From the NCBI GenBank assembly GCA_034180005.1, contig JAXFPC010000006.1, positions 1-11,186 of the forward strand: a stretch of 11,186 nucleotides of DNA, in the 5' to 3' direction. The DNA comes from JAXFPC01 sp034180005 (lineage in GTDB: Bacteria; Bacillota; Negativicutes; Acidaminococcales; Acidaminococcaceae). The notes under the pieces are model-generated. The model was not told the DNA's origin. It did not search any database and worked only from the letters and a program-made list of their open reading frames with translations. Made by a program: the position numbers and the translations under genes. Of this stretch, positions 1 to 6,368 are shown piece after piece. The first letter of the stretch is position 1; every line of letters starts with the position of its first letter.

Positions 1-144
1 TTTCAGGATGCTGGATTTACTCTCAAAGAATTGATTATTAAAGAGCAACATAATTGCAAGGCTACTGGTTATTGGAAAACAAACAGTATGAGATACAACT
101 TTTTGCTTATTGCTCATGAGTATTTATTCGTGTTTAAGAAGTGA
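1..144 (+). CDS. C-terminal end of a DNA methyltransferase-like protein (partial)
   Basis: The frame is open from the first base and stops at TGA 142-144, giving the last 47 residues of a protein that begins outside the window. The tail contains KEQHNCKATGYWK and then a hydrophobic stretch ending in LLIAHEYLFVFKK. From memory this resembles the end of N6-adenine/N4-cytosine DNA methyltransferases, where the final strand often reads 'HEYLFVFRK'. The catalytic motifs lie upstream and cannot be seen, so neither activity nor target base can be stated. It ends 9 bases before the start of the degraded OLD-like ATPase, which suggests the two were once one operon of a modification/defence locus. This fragment shows no damage, but an upstream lesion cannot be excluded. 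The family call is from recall of motif style, not a search. Confidence 0.6.
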   Translation, partial: FQDAGFTLKELIIKEQHNCKATGYWKTNSMRYNFLLIAHEYLFVFKK

Positions 145-153
145 GGGACAACG

Positions 154-1983
154 ATGATTCGTATTATAAAATGGAGCATATTGCGATATCGCTCTATTTT
201 ATCTATGACGATAGACATTTCAGAAGAATTAAATAGTGTTGTAATATGTGGTCAAAATAATGTAGGGAAAACAAATACATTACGAGCAATTAATCTATTT
301 TTTCACCCTGAAAATTATGCTAGAGAAATAGATATGCCTAAAATTAAATATGCGACAGGTGGACAATCTATTCATCCTAAAATTGAACTAACTTTTTGGG
401 ATGATCAACATAATAAGTACTTGCTTTTGTGCAGAGATATGAAAAATTATTCAGAAAATTTGCCAGCAGAAAGTCTTACAGGTTATTCATTTGAGCCATA
501 TGGCAAAAAGAAGAAGAATAAATCAGAACTATCAGCTGAAGAAATTTCAGAATTGTTGGAACAGATGGAATTTATTTATATTGAGTCAATCAATACTTTT
601 ATTCCTGAATTGATAGGAAAAATAACTGATGGGATAATTGATGTTGAGTATGATAAAAGCCGATTCTCGCAGTCTAAGAAAGGATTAAAAGAAGCTTATG
701 ATACGTATGTTGATGGATTATCTACTTTATTGGGAACTTTTGCTAATGATATTTCTGATACATTTAGGCGGTTTAGAGAGAATTGGAAGGTGGAATTTAT
801 TGTTCCTAAAAATTCAGAAACATTCAGGGATTTAATATCTGAAGATATTAAATTGTCATTAAATGATAATGGAAGTGTCGGTGTTTTAGATAAAGGTGCA
901 GGGTTGTAGAGATTAGCAACTATTTTTTTGAATTTTGAAATGTTATCTCGCATCAATAGAAAGTAAAATGTATTTGTATGTATTGATGAACCAGATTCCT
1001 ATTTACACGAAGGGTTACAAAGAAAACTCAAATCTCTTTTTGATGAAAAAAGTAATTATATGCAACTGTTTTTTACAACACATTAAAAAATATTTATAAA
1101 CGAATATAATATGCAAAATGTATTTTTGCTGGATTCAAATTATTCTGAGCAATATTCAGTTCGAAAAAAGAAAAATATTAATGTAATGGAAACGTTAATT
1201 GTTCATATTAATAAGCAAAATGGATATGATAAAATATGTTCACATTTAGGTATCGAGCCTGTAAACTATGAATTATTGCAATATAATAATTTGTTAGTTG
1301 AAGGAAATTGTGATAAAAAATATTTAACGGAATTAATTAAATTTTTTGGATTTTCTTGTCCTAACATAGAATCACTTAATGGTGCAGATAATGCTTTAAA
1401 ATATTTGGAATTTTATAATTCTTATTACCATAATCAATACATCTAAATACAAACCTAAGATTAAAATTATTTTCGATAATGATATAATAAGGAAGAGAAA
1501 TATATAATAGAGTAAGATCTAAGAATTATCAATATATATAGAAGTAAGTGCGATTTTGCTTCAGAATCATATGAATATCGGAAATATGAATGCAGAAAAT
1601 AATAATACGAATAATGAGATTGAGGATTTTATATATCCGGAGGTTATGGTTTTTCTGATAAACTTGCTTTTGCAAAGAAAAAAATGAAAACGTTAAATGA
1701 GGAAAGAATATGTAAGAAAATTCACACGGCATCCTTTTCGGCGAAAGGAATCCTAGAATTATGTGAATTTGAGAAGAATTCTCTAAATCCAGATACAGGT
1801 GCGGAATTTTCATTTATATCATCAGGAAATCAAACTAATAAGGTAAAAGAAGGGTTGGCAGGAATGTTTAATTTGGAAGCAAATAAAGTGCTTCTATCTT
1901 TACTAAATGAGTGCAATAATAAATATCCTTATGTAAAGGAAGCTGTTAATAAGTTATGTGATTTTAGTCCAGAGAACAAATAA
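154..1983 (+). pseudogene. Degraded OLD-family ATPase/TOPRIM endonuclease
   Basis: Intact, this would encode about 610 residues: an ABC-type ATPase followed by a TOPRIM nuclease domain, the layout of the OLD (overcoming lysogenization defect) family, which includes GajA of Gabija. The start at 154 opens with RIIKWSILRYRSI and Walker A GQNNVGKT (residues 33-40). A signature-like DKGAGL(stop)RLA follows at 889-918. Walker B with D-loop, IDEPDSYLH, lies at 982-1008 and the switch motif TTH(stop) at about 1075-1086. TOPRIM follows as LLVEGNCDKKYL (Glu codon at 1300), IIFDND (1469-1483) and NEIEDFIYP (1613-1639). Lesions are TAG 907, TAA 964 and TAA 1084, all in the otherwise open first frame. There is then a shift into frame 2 near 1441-1447, further stops and probably a shift at 1500-1535, and a return to frame 1 at about 1678-1684 in a run of seven A. 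The 3' piece 1684-1983 reads cleanly. No UvrD-like GajB follows, so Gabija is not supported. Confidence 0.85.
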
Positions 1984-1987
1984 TTAA

Positions 1988-2179
1988 AAAAGTTACAAAT
2001 CTAATGGGGAAATTAGCAGTGAAATAGCTCAACTAACGGTATTTAAAAAATTTACAGCTATTGTTAATTCTGGAAATGGAACTGGGACCGGTAAAAAATC
2101 TAAAAACGTGCTTAAATTAAACGTATTTCCTAACACGCGACAAACGAAAAACATTTATTTTGAACGGCTTTGGATGTAG
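1988..2179 (+). pseudogene. Unidentified orphan reading-frame fragment
   Basis: Just after the OLD-like remnant an open stretch of 63 codons runs to TAG 2177-2179 without an ATG or a ribosome binding site. It reads KSYKSNGEISSEIAQL and continues through a Lys- and Gly-rich stretch (SGNGTGTGKK). After two adjacent stops (TAG, TGA) the same frame stays open for 19 more codons (TVEKEEFEQRVLFCKIF...). The protein-like composition, lack of a start and position in an AT-rich decayed patch suggest the 3' remains of another gene, or of the same OLD-like gene beyond a further lesion. I do not recognise the family, and a chance open frame is possible. Confidence 0.3.
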
Positions 2180-2585
2180 TGAACGGTAGAAAAAGAAGAG
2201 TTTGAACAACGCGTATTATTCTGCAAAATTTTTTCCGAATAATAAAAATTTTCCCATGATATTATTTATATTACGAAACAATATGAGGTCAAAAGCGAAC
2301 CGTCGAATTCAGGGAAAAATTTAGAAAGCCTCCCGCCAGTTTGGTGGGAGGCTTTCTTGAAGATGGTGAGAAGTAAGCTCGGAATAGATGTGTAGAATAA
2401 AAACTGATAATTTCATTTTGGAATTGCAGCTGCAGGAATATTCTGTATAATAAAGCTGAAATCTTTAATTGTTTCGCGGTACTAAAATTCACGCGCAATT
2501 TCATGGAATTGTAAGCCGGGTCATAAAATGACGATATGTTTTCACGCAGGTTATTTGAGTAAAATTTTGAAAAACGGATTCACAA
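2180..2585. other. Intergenic stretch without a supported gene
   Basis: These bases separate the decayed patch from the minus-strand YeiH-family gene. Apart from the terminator hairpin at 2324-2356 I see no convincing gene, RNA or repeat. Base composition changes here from strongly AT-rich to the mixed composition of the downstream genes, so the edge of the imported patch probably lies near 2180-2320. No terminal repeats or integrase remnants are visible at the edge. Confidence 0.5.
2324..2356 (-). terminator. Intrinsic terminator, probably of the YeiH-family gene
   Basis: A 14-bp stem (2324-2337 with 2343-2356, one G-T wobble) closes a 5-base loop. Read on the minus strand the stem is followed by CTAAATTTTT, a T-rich tail, so it fits termination of leftward transcription. 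The stop codon of the leftward gene lies about 230 bases away at 2586, so the transcript would carry a long 3' untranslated region. The plus-strand side lacks a clear T run. Confidence 0.7.
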
Positions 2586-3608
2586 TTATAGCCCGAGCAG
2601 ACGTTGCATTATAATGCTGGTGACGGTTATGCCGATCCAACAGCATAGTCCCGTCATCAAAGGCTTGCCTCCGGTTTTCAACAATTTAACTATGTCAGTG
2701 TTAAAGCCTATGGCTGCCATTGCCAGGACGATGAAGAATTTGCTCAAGGTTTTTAAAGGAGCAAATGTTTCTGCTGGGATTCCCCGGTTAAGAGCCATAG
2801 TGGTGATCAACGACGCCAACAGAAAATAGATGATGAAGAAAGGGAAGCTTTGGCTGAAGTTGAAAGCGTTGCCATTTTGTTGTTTATTTTTAGACATGAT
2901 GTAGGCTAGAATGAGCGTGATGGGGATGATGGCTAATGTTCTTGTAAGTTTTACCGTTACAGCTTTGTCCAAAGTGCCGCTGCCCAGTCCGTACATGGAA
3001 TCCCACGTCGCTGCTACAGCTGTTACGGAGGAAGTGTCATTTACTGCAGTGCCGGCAAAAATTCCGAAGCTGTCACCGCTTATGGTGGAGAACCCGATTA
3101 TACTGCCAAGCGTCGGAAAGAGCAGCGCGGCCAAAACGTTAAAGAAAAAAACTACGGAAATAGATTGCGCTATTTCTTCGTCATTGGCCTGTATTACAGG
3201 AGCCGTGGCGGCGATGGCGGAACCTCCGCATATGGAAGATCCTACTCCTACCAACGTGGAAATTTTAGCAGGTATGTTGAGAATTTTTTGCATGGCCCTG
3301 GCAATTGCGAGTGCCAACACAATTGTGCAGATGATGATAGGTAATGATTCTTTGCCTGTTTTCCAGATAATTGCCAAATTCATGCCGAATCCCAGTAAAA
3401 TTACGGCGTATTGCAGTATTTTTTTGGAAACAAAACGGATACCTTCTTGAAATGGCGTTTTATTTTTTATCGTCAATGCCAGGAGCATGCCGCTGATAAT
3501 TGCAAAGACGGGCGCTCCGATGATGGGGAATAAATTACCCAAAAACCAACACGGTATGGCAATACACAAACAAAGTAAAAAGCCTTTGCCGATTTTTCTT
3601 AAAGACAT
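2586..3608 (-). CDS. YeiH-family (UPF0324) inner-membrane protein, putative anion exporter
   Basis: The product is 340 residues from the ATG at 3608, about the usual length for this family (PF03601, conserved hypothetical 698). It is strongly hydrophobic with roughly ten predicted membrane segments. The family landmarks are visible: GVGSSICGGSAIAATAPVI at about residues 121-139 and GTAVNDTSSV at about 186-195. Members are often annotated as putative sulfate exporters, but the substrate is not established and nothing here decides it. I chose ATG 3608 over the in-frame GTG at 3620, because AGTGGGA, which could act as a weak Shine-Dalgarno, overlaps that GTG and sits a suitable distance before the ATG, while nothing suitable precedes the GTG. 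It appears monocistronic, with its own promoter at 3644-3672 and a terminator at 2324-2356. No LysR-type regulator lies beside it, unlike E. coli yeiH. Confidence 0.88.
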   Translation of the reverse strand: MSLRKIGKGFLLCLCIAIPCWFLGNLFPIIGAPVFAIISGMLLALTIKNKTPFQEGIRFVSKKILQYAVILLGFGMNLAIIWKTGKESLPIIICTIVLALAIARAMQKILNIPAKISTLVGVGSSICGGSAIAATAPVIQANDEEIAQSISVVFFFNVLAALLFPTLGSIIGFSTISGDSFGIFAGTAVNDTSSVTAVAATWDSMYGLGSGTLDKAVTVKLTRTLAIIPITLILAYIMSKNKQQNGNAFNFSQSFPFFIIYFLLASLITTMALNRGIPAETFAPLKTLSKFFIVLAMAAIGFNTDIVKLLKTGGKPLMTGLCCWIGITVTSIIMQRLLGL

Positions 3609-3643
3609 TAATTTTCCCACTTTCGTAATTTTAATAGAGTTTT

Positions 3644-3672
3644 ATGATAACATAATTTTATGCAAAAGTTAA
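3644..3672 (-). promoter_or_regulatory. Probable sigma-70-type promoter of the YeiH-family gene
   Basis: On the minus strand, TTAACT (3672-3667) and TATCAT (3649-3644) are separated by 17 bases. They match the -35 and -10 consensus at 4 and 5 of 6 positions. The -10 box is about 35 bases before the chosen ATG at 3608, giving a short leader. No operator-like palindrome is evident. Confidence 0.55.
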
Positions 3673-3753
3673 CCTTTGCGTATACGAATGCGATTAAAAG
3701 AAGTTCGGAATACATGATTACGCGCGTCTAAATATTACACTGCGACACAATGA

Positions 3754-4061
3754 ACAAAAAGCGAGCAAGGCCGTTATAAAGTGAGCGTGAAAGTTAATGA
3801 TGACGCGCTTGCAGGTGTGCAGAAAATTATTGAAAAATTTAATTTGGCAGAATTGAATGGAAAGTATAAGTATACATCCGGATTGCCTGTTCAGTATATG
3901 TCGATATATTTCAAAGCGGAGTATGCCTACGGGGAAAAATATATTTTCTTATAAACGGTAATCCGGATGAATTGTGGTGTAATGAACTTGCAGAATATTT
4001 TTTAAATACTTTTGCAAAATACGGTGAAAAATCTGTTTTGCCGCCAAAGGAAAGTGTTTAG
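3754..4061 (+). pseudogene. Frameshifted fragment of an unidentified small protein
   Basis: Frame 1 is open from 3754 and reads EQGRYKVSVKVNDDALAG and onward through AELNGKYKYTSGLPV to YGEK, then hits TAA 3952-3954. Frame 3 continues the same protein as KIYFLINGNPDELWCNELAE to TAG 4059-4061. The switch falls at the run of five A (3935-3939), so loss of a single A explains the break. Rejoined, the piece is about 100 residues. The N-terminus appears lost: a TGA at 3751 closes the frame upstream, and a nearby ATG at 3750 (MNKKRARPL then stop) is in another frame and has no ribosome binding site. The pattern GLP...YxSGEKxYF...G(N/D)P(D/E)xxW feels like a repeated extracytoplasmic domain in uncharacterised Firmicute proteins. 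That is recall only, so no function is given. Confidence 0.6.
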
Positions 4062-4173
4062 ACGGAGACTTACTTGGTACGTTGAGTTTTAACTGATCTA
4101 TAGTCAAACAGGTAGACGCGATTCGTGAAAATAATATTCCTTAGCCGGGTGTTAGTAGTGACTTCCGTATAAG

Positions 4174-4202
4174 TTGCAGATATGAATAAATAGATGTACA
4201 AT
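4174..4202 (+). promoter_or_regulatory. Probable promoter of the thiC transcript
   Basis: TTGCAG (4174-4179) and TACAAT (4197-4202) are spaced by 17 bases. The -10 box matches 5 of 6 consensus positions and the -35 box about 3 of 6. Transcription would begin close to 4209, just upstream of the TPP riboswitch, which is the expected arrangement. Confidence 0.6.
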
Positions 4203-4217
4203 ATTCACATAAATAAA

Positions 4218-4303
4218 GTCAGGGGAGCTCGTATTGGCGGGCTGAGAGGAAGTACTCAACTTCGACCCTTTACCTGATGCGGATAATGCCGCCGTAGGAA
4301 GTC
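4218..4303 (+). ncRNA. TPP riboswitch (THI element)
   Basis: The conserved thi-box parts appear in order: AGGGGAGC (about 4220-4228), GGCTGAGA (about 4240-4247), ACCCTTTACCTGAT (about 4265-4278), then GGATAATGCC (4281-4290) and CGTAGGAAGT (about 4292-4302). Together these are diagnostic of the thiamin pyrophosphate aptamer. The 3' segment has GTAGGAAG rather than the commoner GTAGGGAAG, a minor variation. A hairpin with a T tract follows at 4320-4354, so TPP binding should favour premature termination and lower thiC expression when thiamin is plentiful. The family is certain from the motifs; the mechanism is inferred from the terminator. Confidence 0.95.
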
Positions 4304-4319
4304 ATACATAAGTTTTTCC

Positions 4320-4360
4320 GCAGGAGGCATTCATGAGGAGTGGCTCCTGCTTTTATTTAT
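4320..4360 (+). terminator. Riboswitch-controlled intrinsic terminator
   Basis: GCAGGAG (4320-4326) pairs with CTCCTGC (4344-4350) and is followed directly by TTTTATTTAT. It lies 17 bases after the TPP aptamer and about 200 bases before thiC, so it is best read as the expression platform of the riboswitch. I did not identify the competing antiterminator with certainty. Confidence 0.75.
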
Positions 4361-4554
4361 AGGCAACATATCGTTATTTAAAATACTTGTGAAATCCGAT
4401 AGCTTTTGTCATGCATAAATGTAGCAGTTCTGCCGAGTATGGAGTTGTTATTTGACGCGCCGGTGCCGGGGTTCACTGTTTTGGCTTACGCTGTTACATA
4501 ACATTTATCATGTTGTCAACAAAATAAAAACATAATTGAAAGGACGGAAACATC
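4361..4554 (+). other. Long untranslated stretch between riboswitch terminator and thiC
   Basis: About 195 bases lie between the riboswitch terminator and the thiC start without an open frame of note. This is longer than needed for a simple termination platform. TTGGCT at 4481 and an AT-rich stretch near 4503-4510 could form a second weak promoter beyond riboswitch control, but the -10 match is poor. The thiC ribosome binding site AAAGGA lies at about 4538-4543. Confidence 0.4.
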
Positions 4555-5859
4555 ATGAAAAAATACGTGACTCAAATGGAAGCAGCTAAAAAAGGCATTA
4601 TTACTCCTGAAATGAAAACTGTAGCTGCCGAAGAATATCGTGGAGAAGAAGAGATTCGCGAACTTGTAGCTAAGGGACAGGTGGTTATCTGTGCCAACAA
4701 GTTGCACAAATGCATTGCGCCAAAAGGCATTGGCTCCATGCTGCGCACTAAAATCGATGTTAATCTTGGAGTATCAAGGGATTGCAAGGATTATGATGTT
4801 GAATTGCAGAAAGTTATGGCGGCTGTCAATCTGGGAGCAGACGCTATTATGGATTTGTCATCGCACGGCAATACACAGCCTTTTCGTCGTAGGCTGATTG
4901 CCGAATGCCCGGCGATGATCGGTACGGTGCCTGTATACGACAGTGTCATTCATTATCAAAGAGATTTGGCTACATTGACAGCCAAAGATTTCATTGATGT
5001 AGTACGTCTTCATGCGCAGGATGGTGTTGATTTCGTTACTCTGCACTGTGGCATTACGCGGAAGACTATTGAACAAATTAAACGGCACAAAAGGAAGATG
5101 AATATCGTTTCGCGCGGAGGCTCGCTCGTTTTTGCATGGATGAGTATTACCGGGAAGGAAAATCCTTTCTATGAATATTTTGATGAAATTCTTGAAATTT
5201 GTCGCGCATATGACGTGACTATATCTTTGGGCGACGCGTGTCGTCCCGGTTGCCTTGCGGATGCCGGCGATGTGTGTCAGATTGAAGAGTTGGTTCGTTT
5301 AGGCGAGCTTGTCAAACGCGCGTGGGAAAAAGATGTGCAGGTGATAGTTGAAGGCCCGGGGCATATGCCGCTGGATCAGATTGAAGCCAATATGAAATTG
5401 CAGCAGACAATTTGCATGGGCGCTCCTTTTTATGTTCTGGGGCCCATCGTAACGGATATTGCTCCCGGTTATGACCATATTACCTCTGCTATTGGTGGAG
5501 CAATTGCGGCGGCATCAGGTGCGGCGTTTCTGTGTTATGTGACTCCTGCAGAACATTTGGCGCTGCCTAATGTGGAGGATGTTAAACAAGGAATCATTGC
5601 ATCCCGTATTGCCGCTCATGCTGCTGATATTGCCAAGAAAGTTCCGCATGTTCGTGATATGGACGATGCGATGGCTGACGCCAGACGTATTTTTGATTGG
5701 GAAAAACAGTGGGAGTGTTCCATAGATCCCGAAACGGCAAAGAAATTTCGCGCCTATCGCGCACCTGAACATGAGGATTCATGTTCCATGTGCGGTAAGT
5801 TCTGCGCTGTAAGAAGCATGAATAAAGCGTTAAATGGCGAATATATTGACATTCTGTGA
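4555..5859 (+). CDS. thiC: Phosphomethylpyrimidine synthase ThiC
   Basis: ThiC is a radical-SAM iron-sulfur enzyme that rearranges aminoimidazole ribotide (AIR) to hydroxymethylpyrimidine phosphate (HMP-P), the pyrimidine half of thiamin. The 434-residue protein is the short form, without the N-terminal extension of proteobacterial ThiC (about 600 residues or more). Visible family motifs are VNLGVS (69-74), GADAIMDLSSHGNT (94-107), SRGGS (186-190), VEGPGHMP (265-272), LGPIVTDIAPGYDHITSAIG (295-314) and YVTPAEHL (328-335). The C-terminal cluster motif CSMCGKFC has Cys 410, 413 and 417. The start has a good AAAGGA site about 11 bases upstream. Control is by the TPP riboswitch at 4218-4303. No thiD, thiE or other thi gene adjoins it, so the rest of the pathway must lie elsewhere or thiazole must be salvaged. 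Confidence 0.97.
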   Translation: MKKYVTQMEAAKKGIITPEMKTVAAEEYRGEEEIRELVAKGQVVICANKLHKCIAPKGIGSMLRTKIDVNLGVSRDCKDYDVELQKVMAAVNLGADAIMDLSSHGNTQPFRRRLIAECPAMIGTVPVYDSVIHYQRDLATLTAKDFIDVVRLHAQDGVDFVTLHCGITRKTIEQIKRHKRKMNIVSRGGSLVFAWMSITGKENPFYEYFDEILEICRAYDVTISLGDACRPGCLADAGDVCQIEELVRLGELVKRAWEKDVQVIVEGPGHMPLDQIEANMKLQQTICMGAPFYVLGPIVTDIAPGYDHITSAIGGAIAAASGAAFLCYVTPAEHLALPNVEDVKQGIIASRIAAHAADIAKKVPHVRDMDDAMADARRIFDWEKQWECSIDPETAKKFRAYRAPEHEDSCSMCGKFCAVRSMNKALNGEYIDIL

Positions 5860-5967
5860 CATCTTCACGGCAGTAAGTTTTTAAGTAAATGCAGGGAATA
5901 AAGCTGTGTGACGCCATCAAGTTGGTTGTTAATCTGACGTTTGTAATGGAACTTTCAGTGCGGCTTA

Positions 5968-5994
5968 TTTCCGTGTAAAGTTTCGTAACGGAAA
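5968..5994 (+). terminator. Weak hairpin downstream of thiC
   Basis: TTTCCGT (5968-5974) pairs with ACGGAAA (5988-5994) around a 13-base loop and is followed by ATTTGG. The stem is short and the T tract poor. It lies about 110 bases after the thiC stop and may help end that transcript. The hairpin at 6137-6163 is a stronger alternative. Confidence 0.3.
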
Positions 5995-6018
5995 ATTTGG
6001 TGAGTTAATTATTAGTTC

Positions 6019-6083
6019 TAGGTAAATTCCTTATTCAACAATATCCTAGTGTGTTTGTAGGAAATACATAAGGATATTTACTA
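6019..6083. repeat. Nested imperfect inverted repeat in the thiC-adhesin intergenic region
   Basis: The 16-base arm TAGGTAAATTCCTTAT (6019-6034) pairs with ATAAGGATATTTACTA (6068-6083) over about 15 bp with a one-base bulge on each side. A second dyad, TCCTA (6044-6048) with TAGGA (6058-6062), sits inside the loop. The whole is 65 bases. It is too long and too T-poor at its ends for an ordinary terminator. It could be a regulator-binding region, a structured RNA, or a small repeat element; I cannot tell which. Confidence 0.5.
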
Positions 6084-6136
6084 AGCTGATAATATACATA
6101 CAAAAAAAATAAATTAGATATATAACAAAAATGTGT

Positions 6137-6172
6137 AATAATTCGAGAAAAACTCGGATTATTGTTAATTTT
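6137..6172 (+). terminator. Hairpin with T-rich tail, possible thiC terminator
   Basis: AATAATTCGAG (6137-6147) and CTCGGATTATT (6153-6163) form an 11-bp stem with one wobble around the loop AAAAA, followed by GTTAATTTT. Position and tail fit an intrinsic terminator isolating thiC from the adhesin gene. It is about 280 bases beyond the thiC stop and ends just before the presumed adhesin promoter. Confidence 0.5.
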
Positions 6173-6198
6173 CGACTGTACAGATGAAAAAATATAAT
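6171..6198 (+). promoter_or_regulatory. Probable promoter of the adhesin gene
   Basis: A perfect TATAAT lies at 6193-6198. A weak -35 candidate (TTCGAC, 6171-6176) lies 16 bases upstream. An eight-A tract (6102-6109) and generally AT-rich sequence precede it. If used, the message begins near 6205 and carries about 165 bases of leader before the adhesin start. The weak -35 suggests an activator or another sigma factor, which is speculative. Confidence 0.5.
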
Positions 6199-6204
6199 GT
6201 ATCA

Positions 6205-6368
6205 TTAGTAAATAAATTGTAAATTTATTTTACAAAAATGGAAGGAGTAAGGAGTGTCGGCAGGTATAAGTTATTAAGGACGTGTGACATTTGCCGGCAG
6301 AGAGCAGTAACGGTGGCAGAGATCGGAAAGACCGTTTTATTTGATTATTTAGGAGATGAGAGCTTAAT
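6205..6368 (+). promoter_or_regulatory. Structured leader of the adhesin mRNA
   Basis: Several elements lie in this 164-base leader. GTAAATAAATT and AATTTATTTTAC (6208-6233) make an AT-only hairpin. GGAAGGAGTAAGGAG (6240-6254) is a strong Shine-Dalgarno-like sequence far from the adhesin start. TGTCGGCA (6255-6262) can pair with TGCCGGCA (6292-6299), with one wobble. AACGGT (6309-6314) can pair with ACCGTT (6331-6336), followed by TTATTTGATTATTT, which looks like an attenuator. The adhesin's own site is AGGAG at 6351-6355, with GAGAG at 6358-6362 better placed. The Shine-Dalgarno could serve GTG 6254, which opens a seven-codon peptide ending at TAA 6277, or nothing. I recognise no known riboswitch. 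Each helix is seen in the sequence; their regulatory role is inferred. Confidence 0.4.

Noticed and set aside
154..2179. Gabija system (GajA plus GajB)
   Set aside because: The ATPase/TOPRIM layout fits GajA broadly, but no UvrD-like helicase follows and the gene is broken; the methyltransferase-like neighbour is not part of Gabija.
2911..3450. Plus-strand open frame of 179 codons opposite the YeiH-family gene
   Set aside because: The opposite strand carries clear family motifs over the whole stretch, so this is a shadow.
6102..6109. Eight-A tract as a phase-variation switch
   Set aside because: It lies outside the coding region and about 60 bases upstream of the presumed -35 box, so length change would not alter the promoter spacer or a reading frame.
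6205..6368. Known riboswitch (for example c-di-GMP) in the adhesin leader
   Set aside because: A c-di-GMP aptamer would be biologically attractive for an adhesin, but I could not find the conserved core segments; only generic helices are visible.
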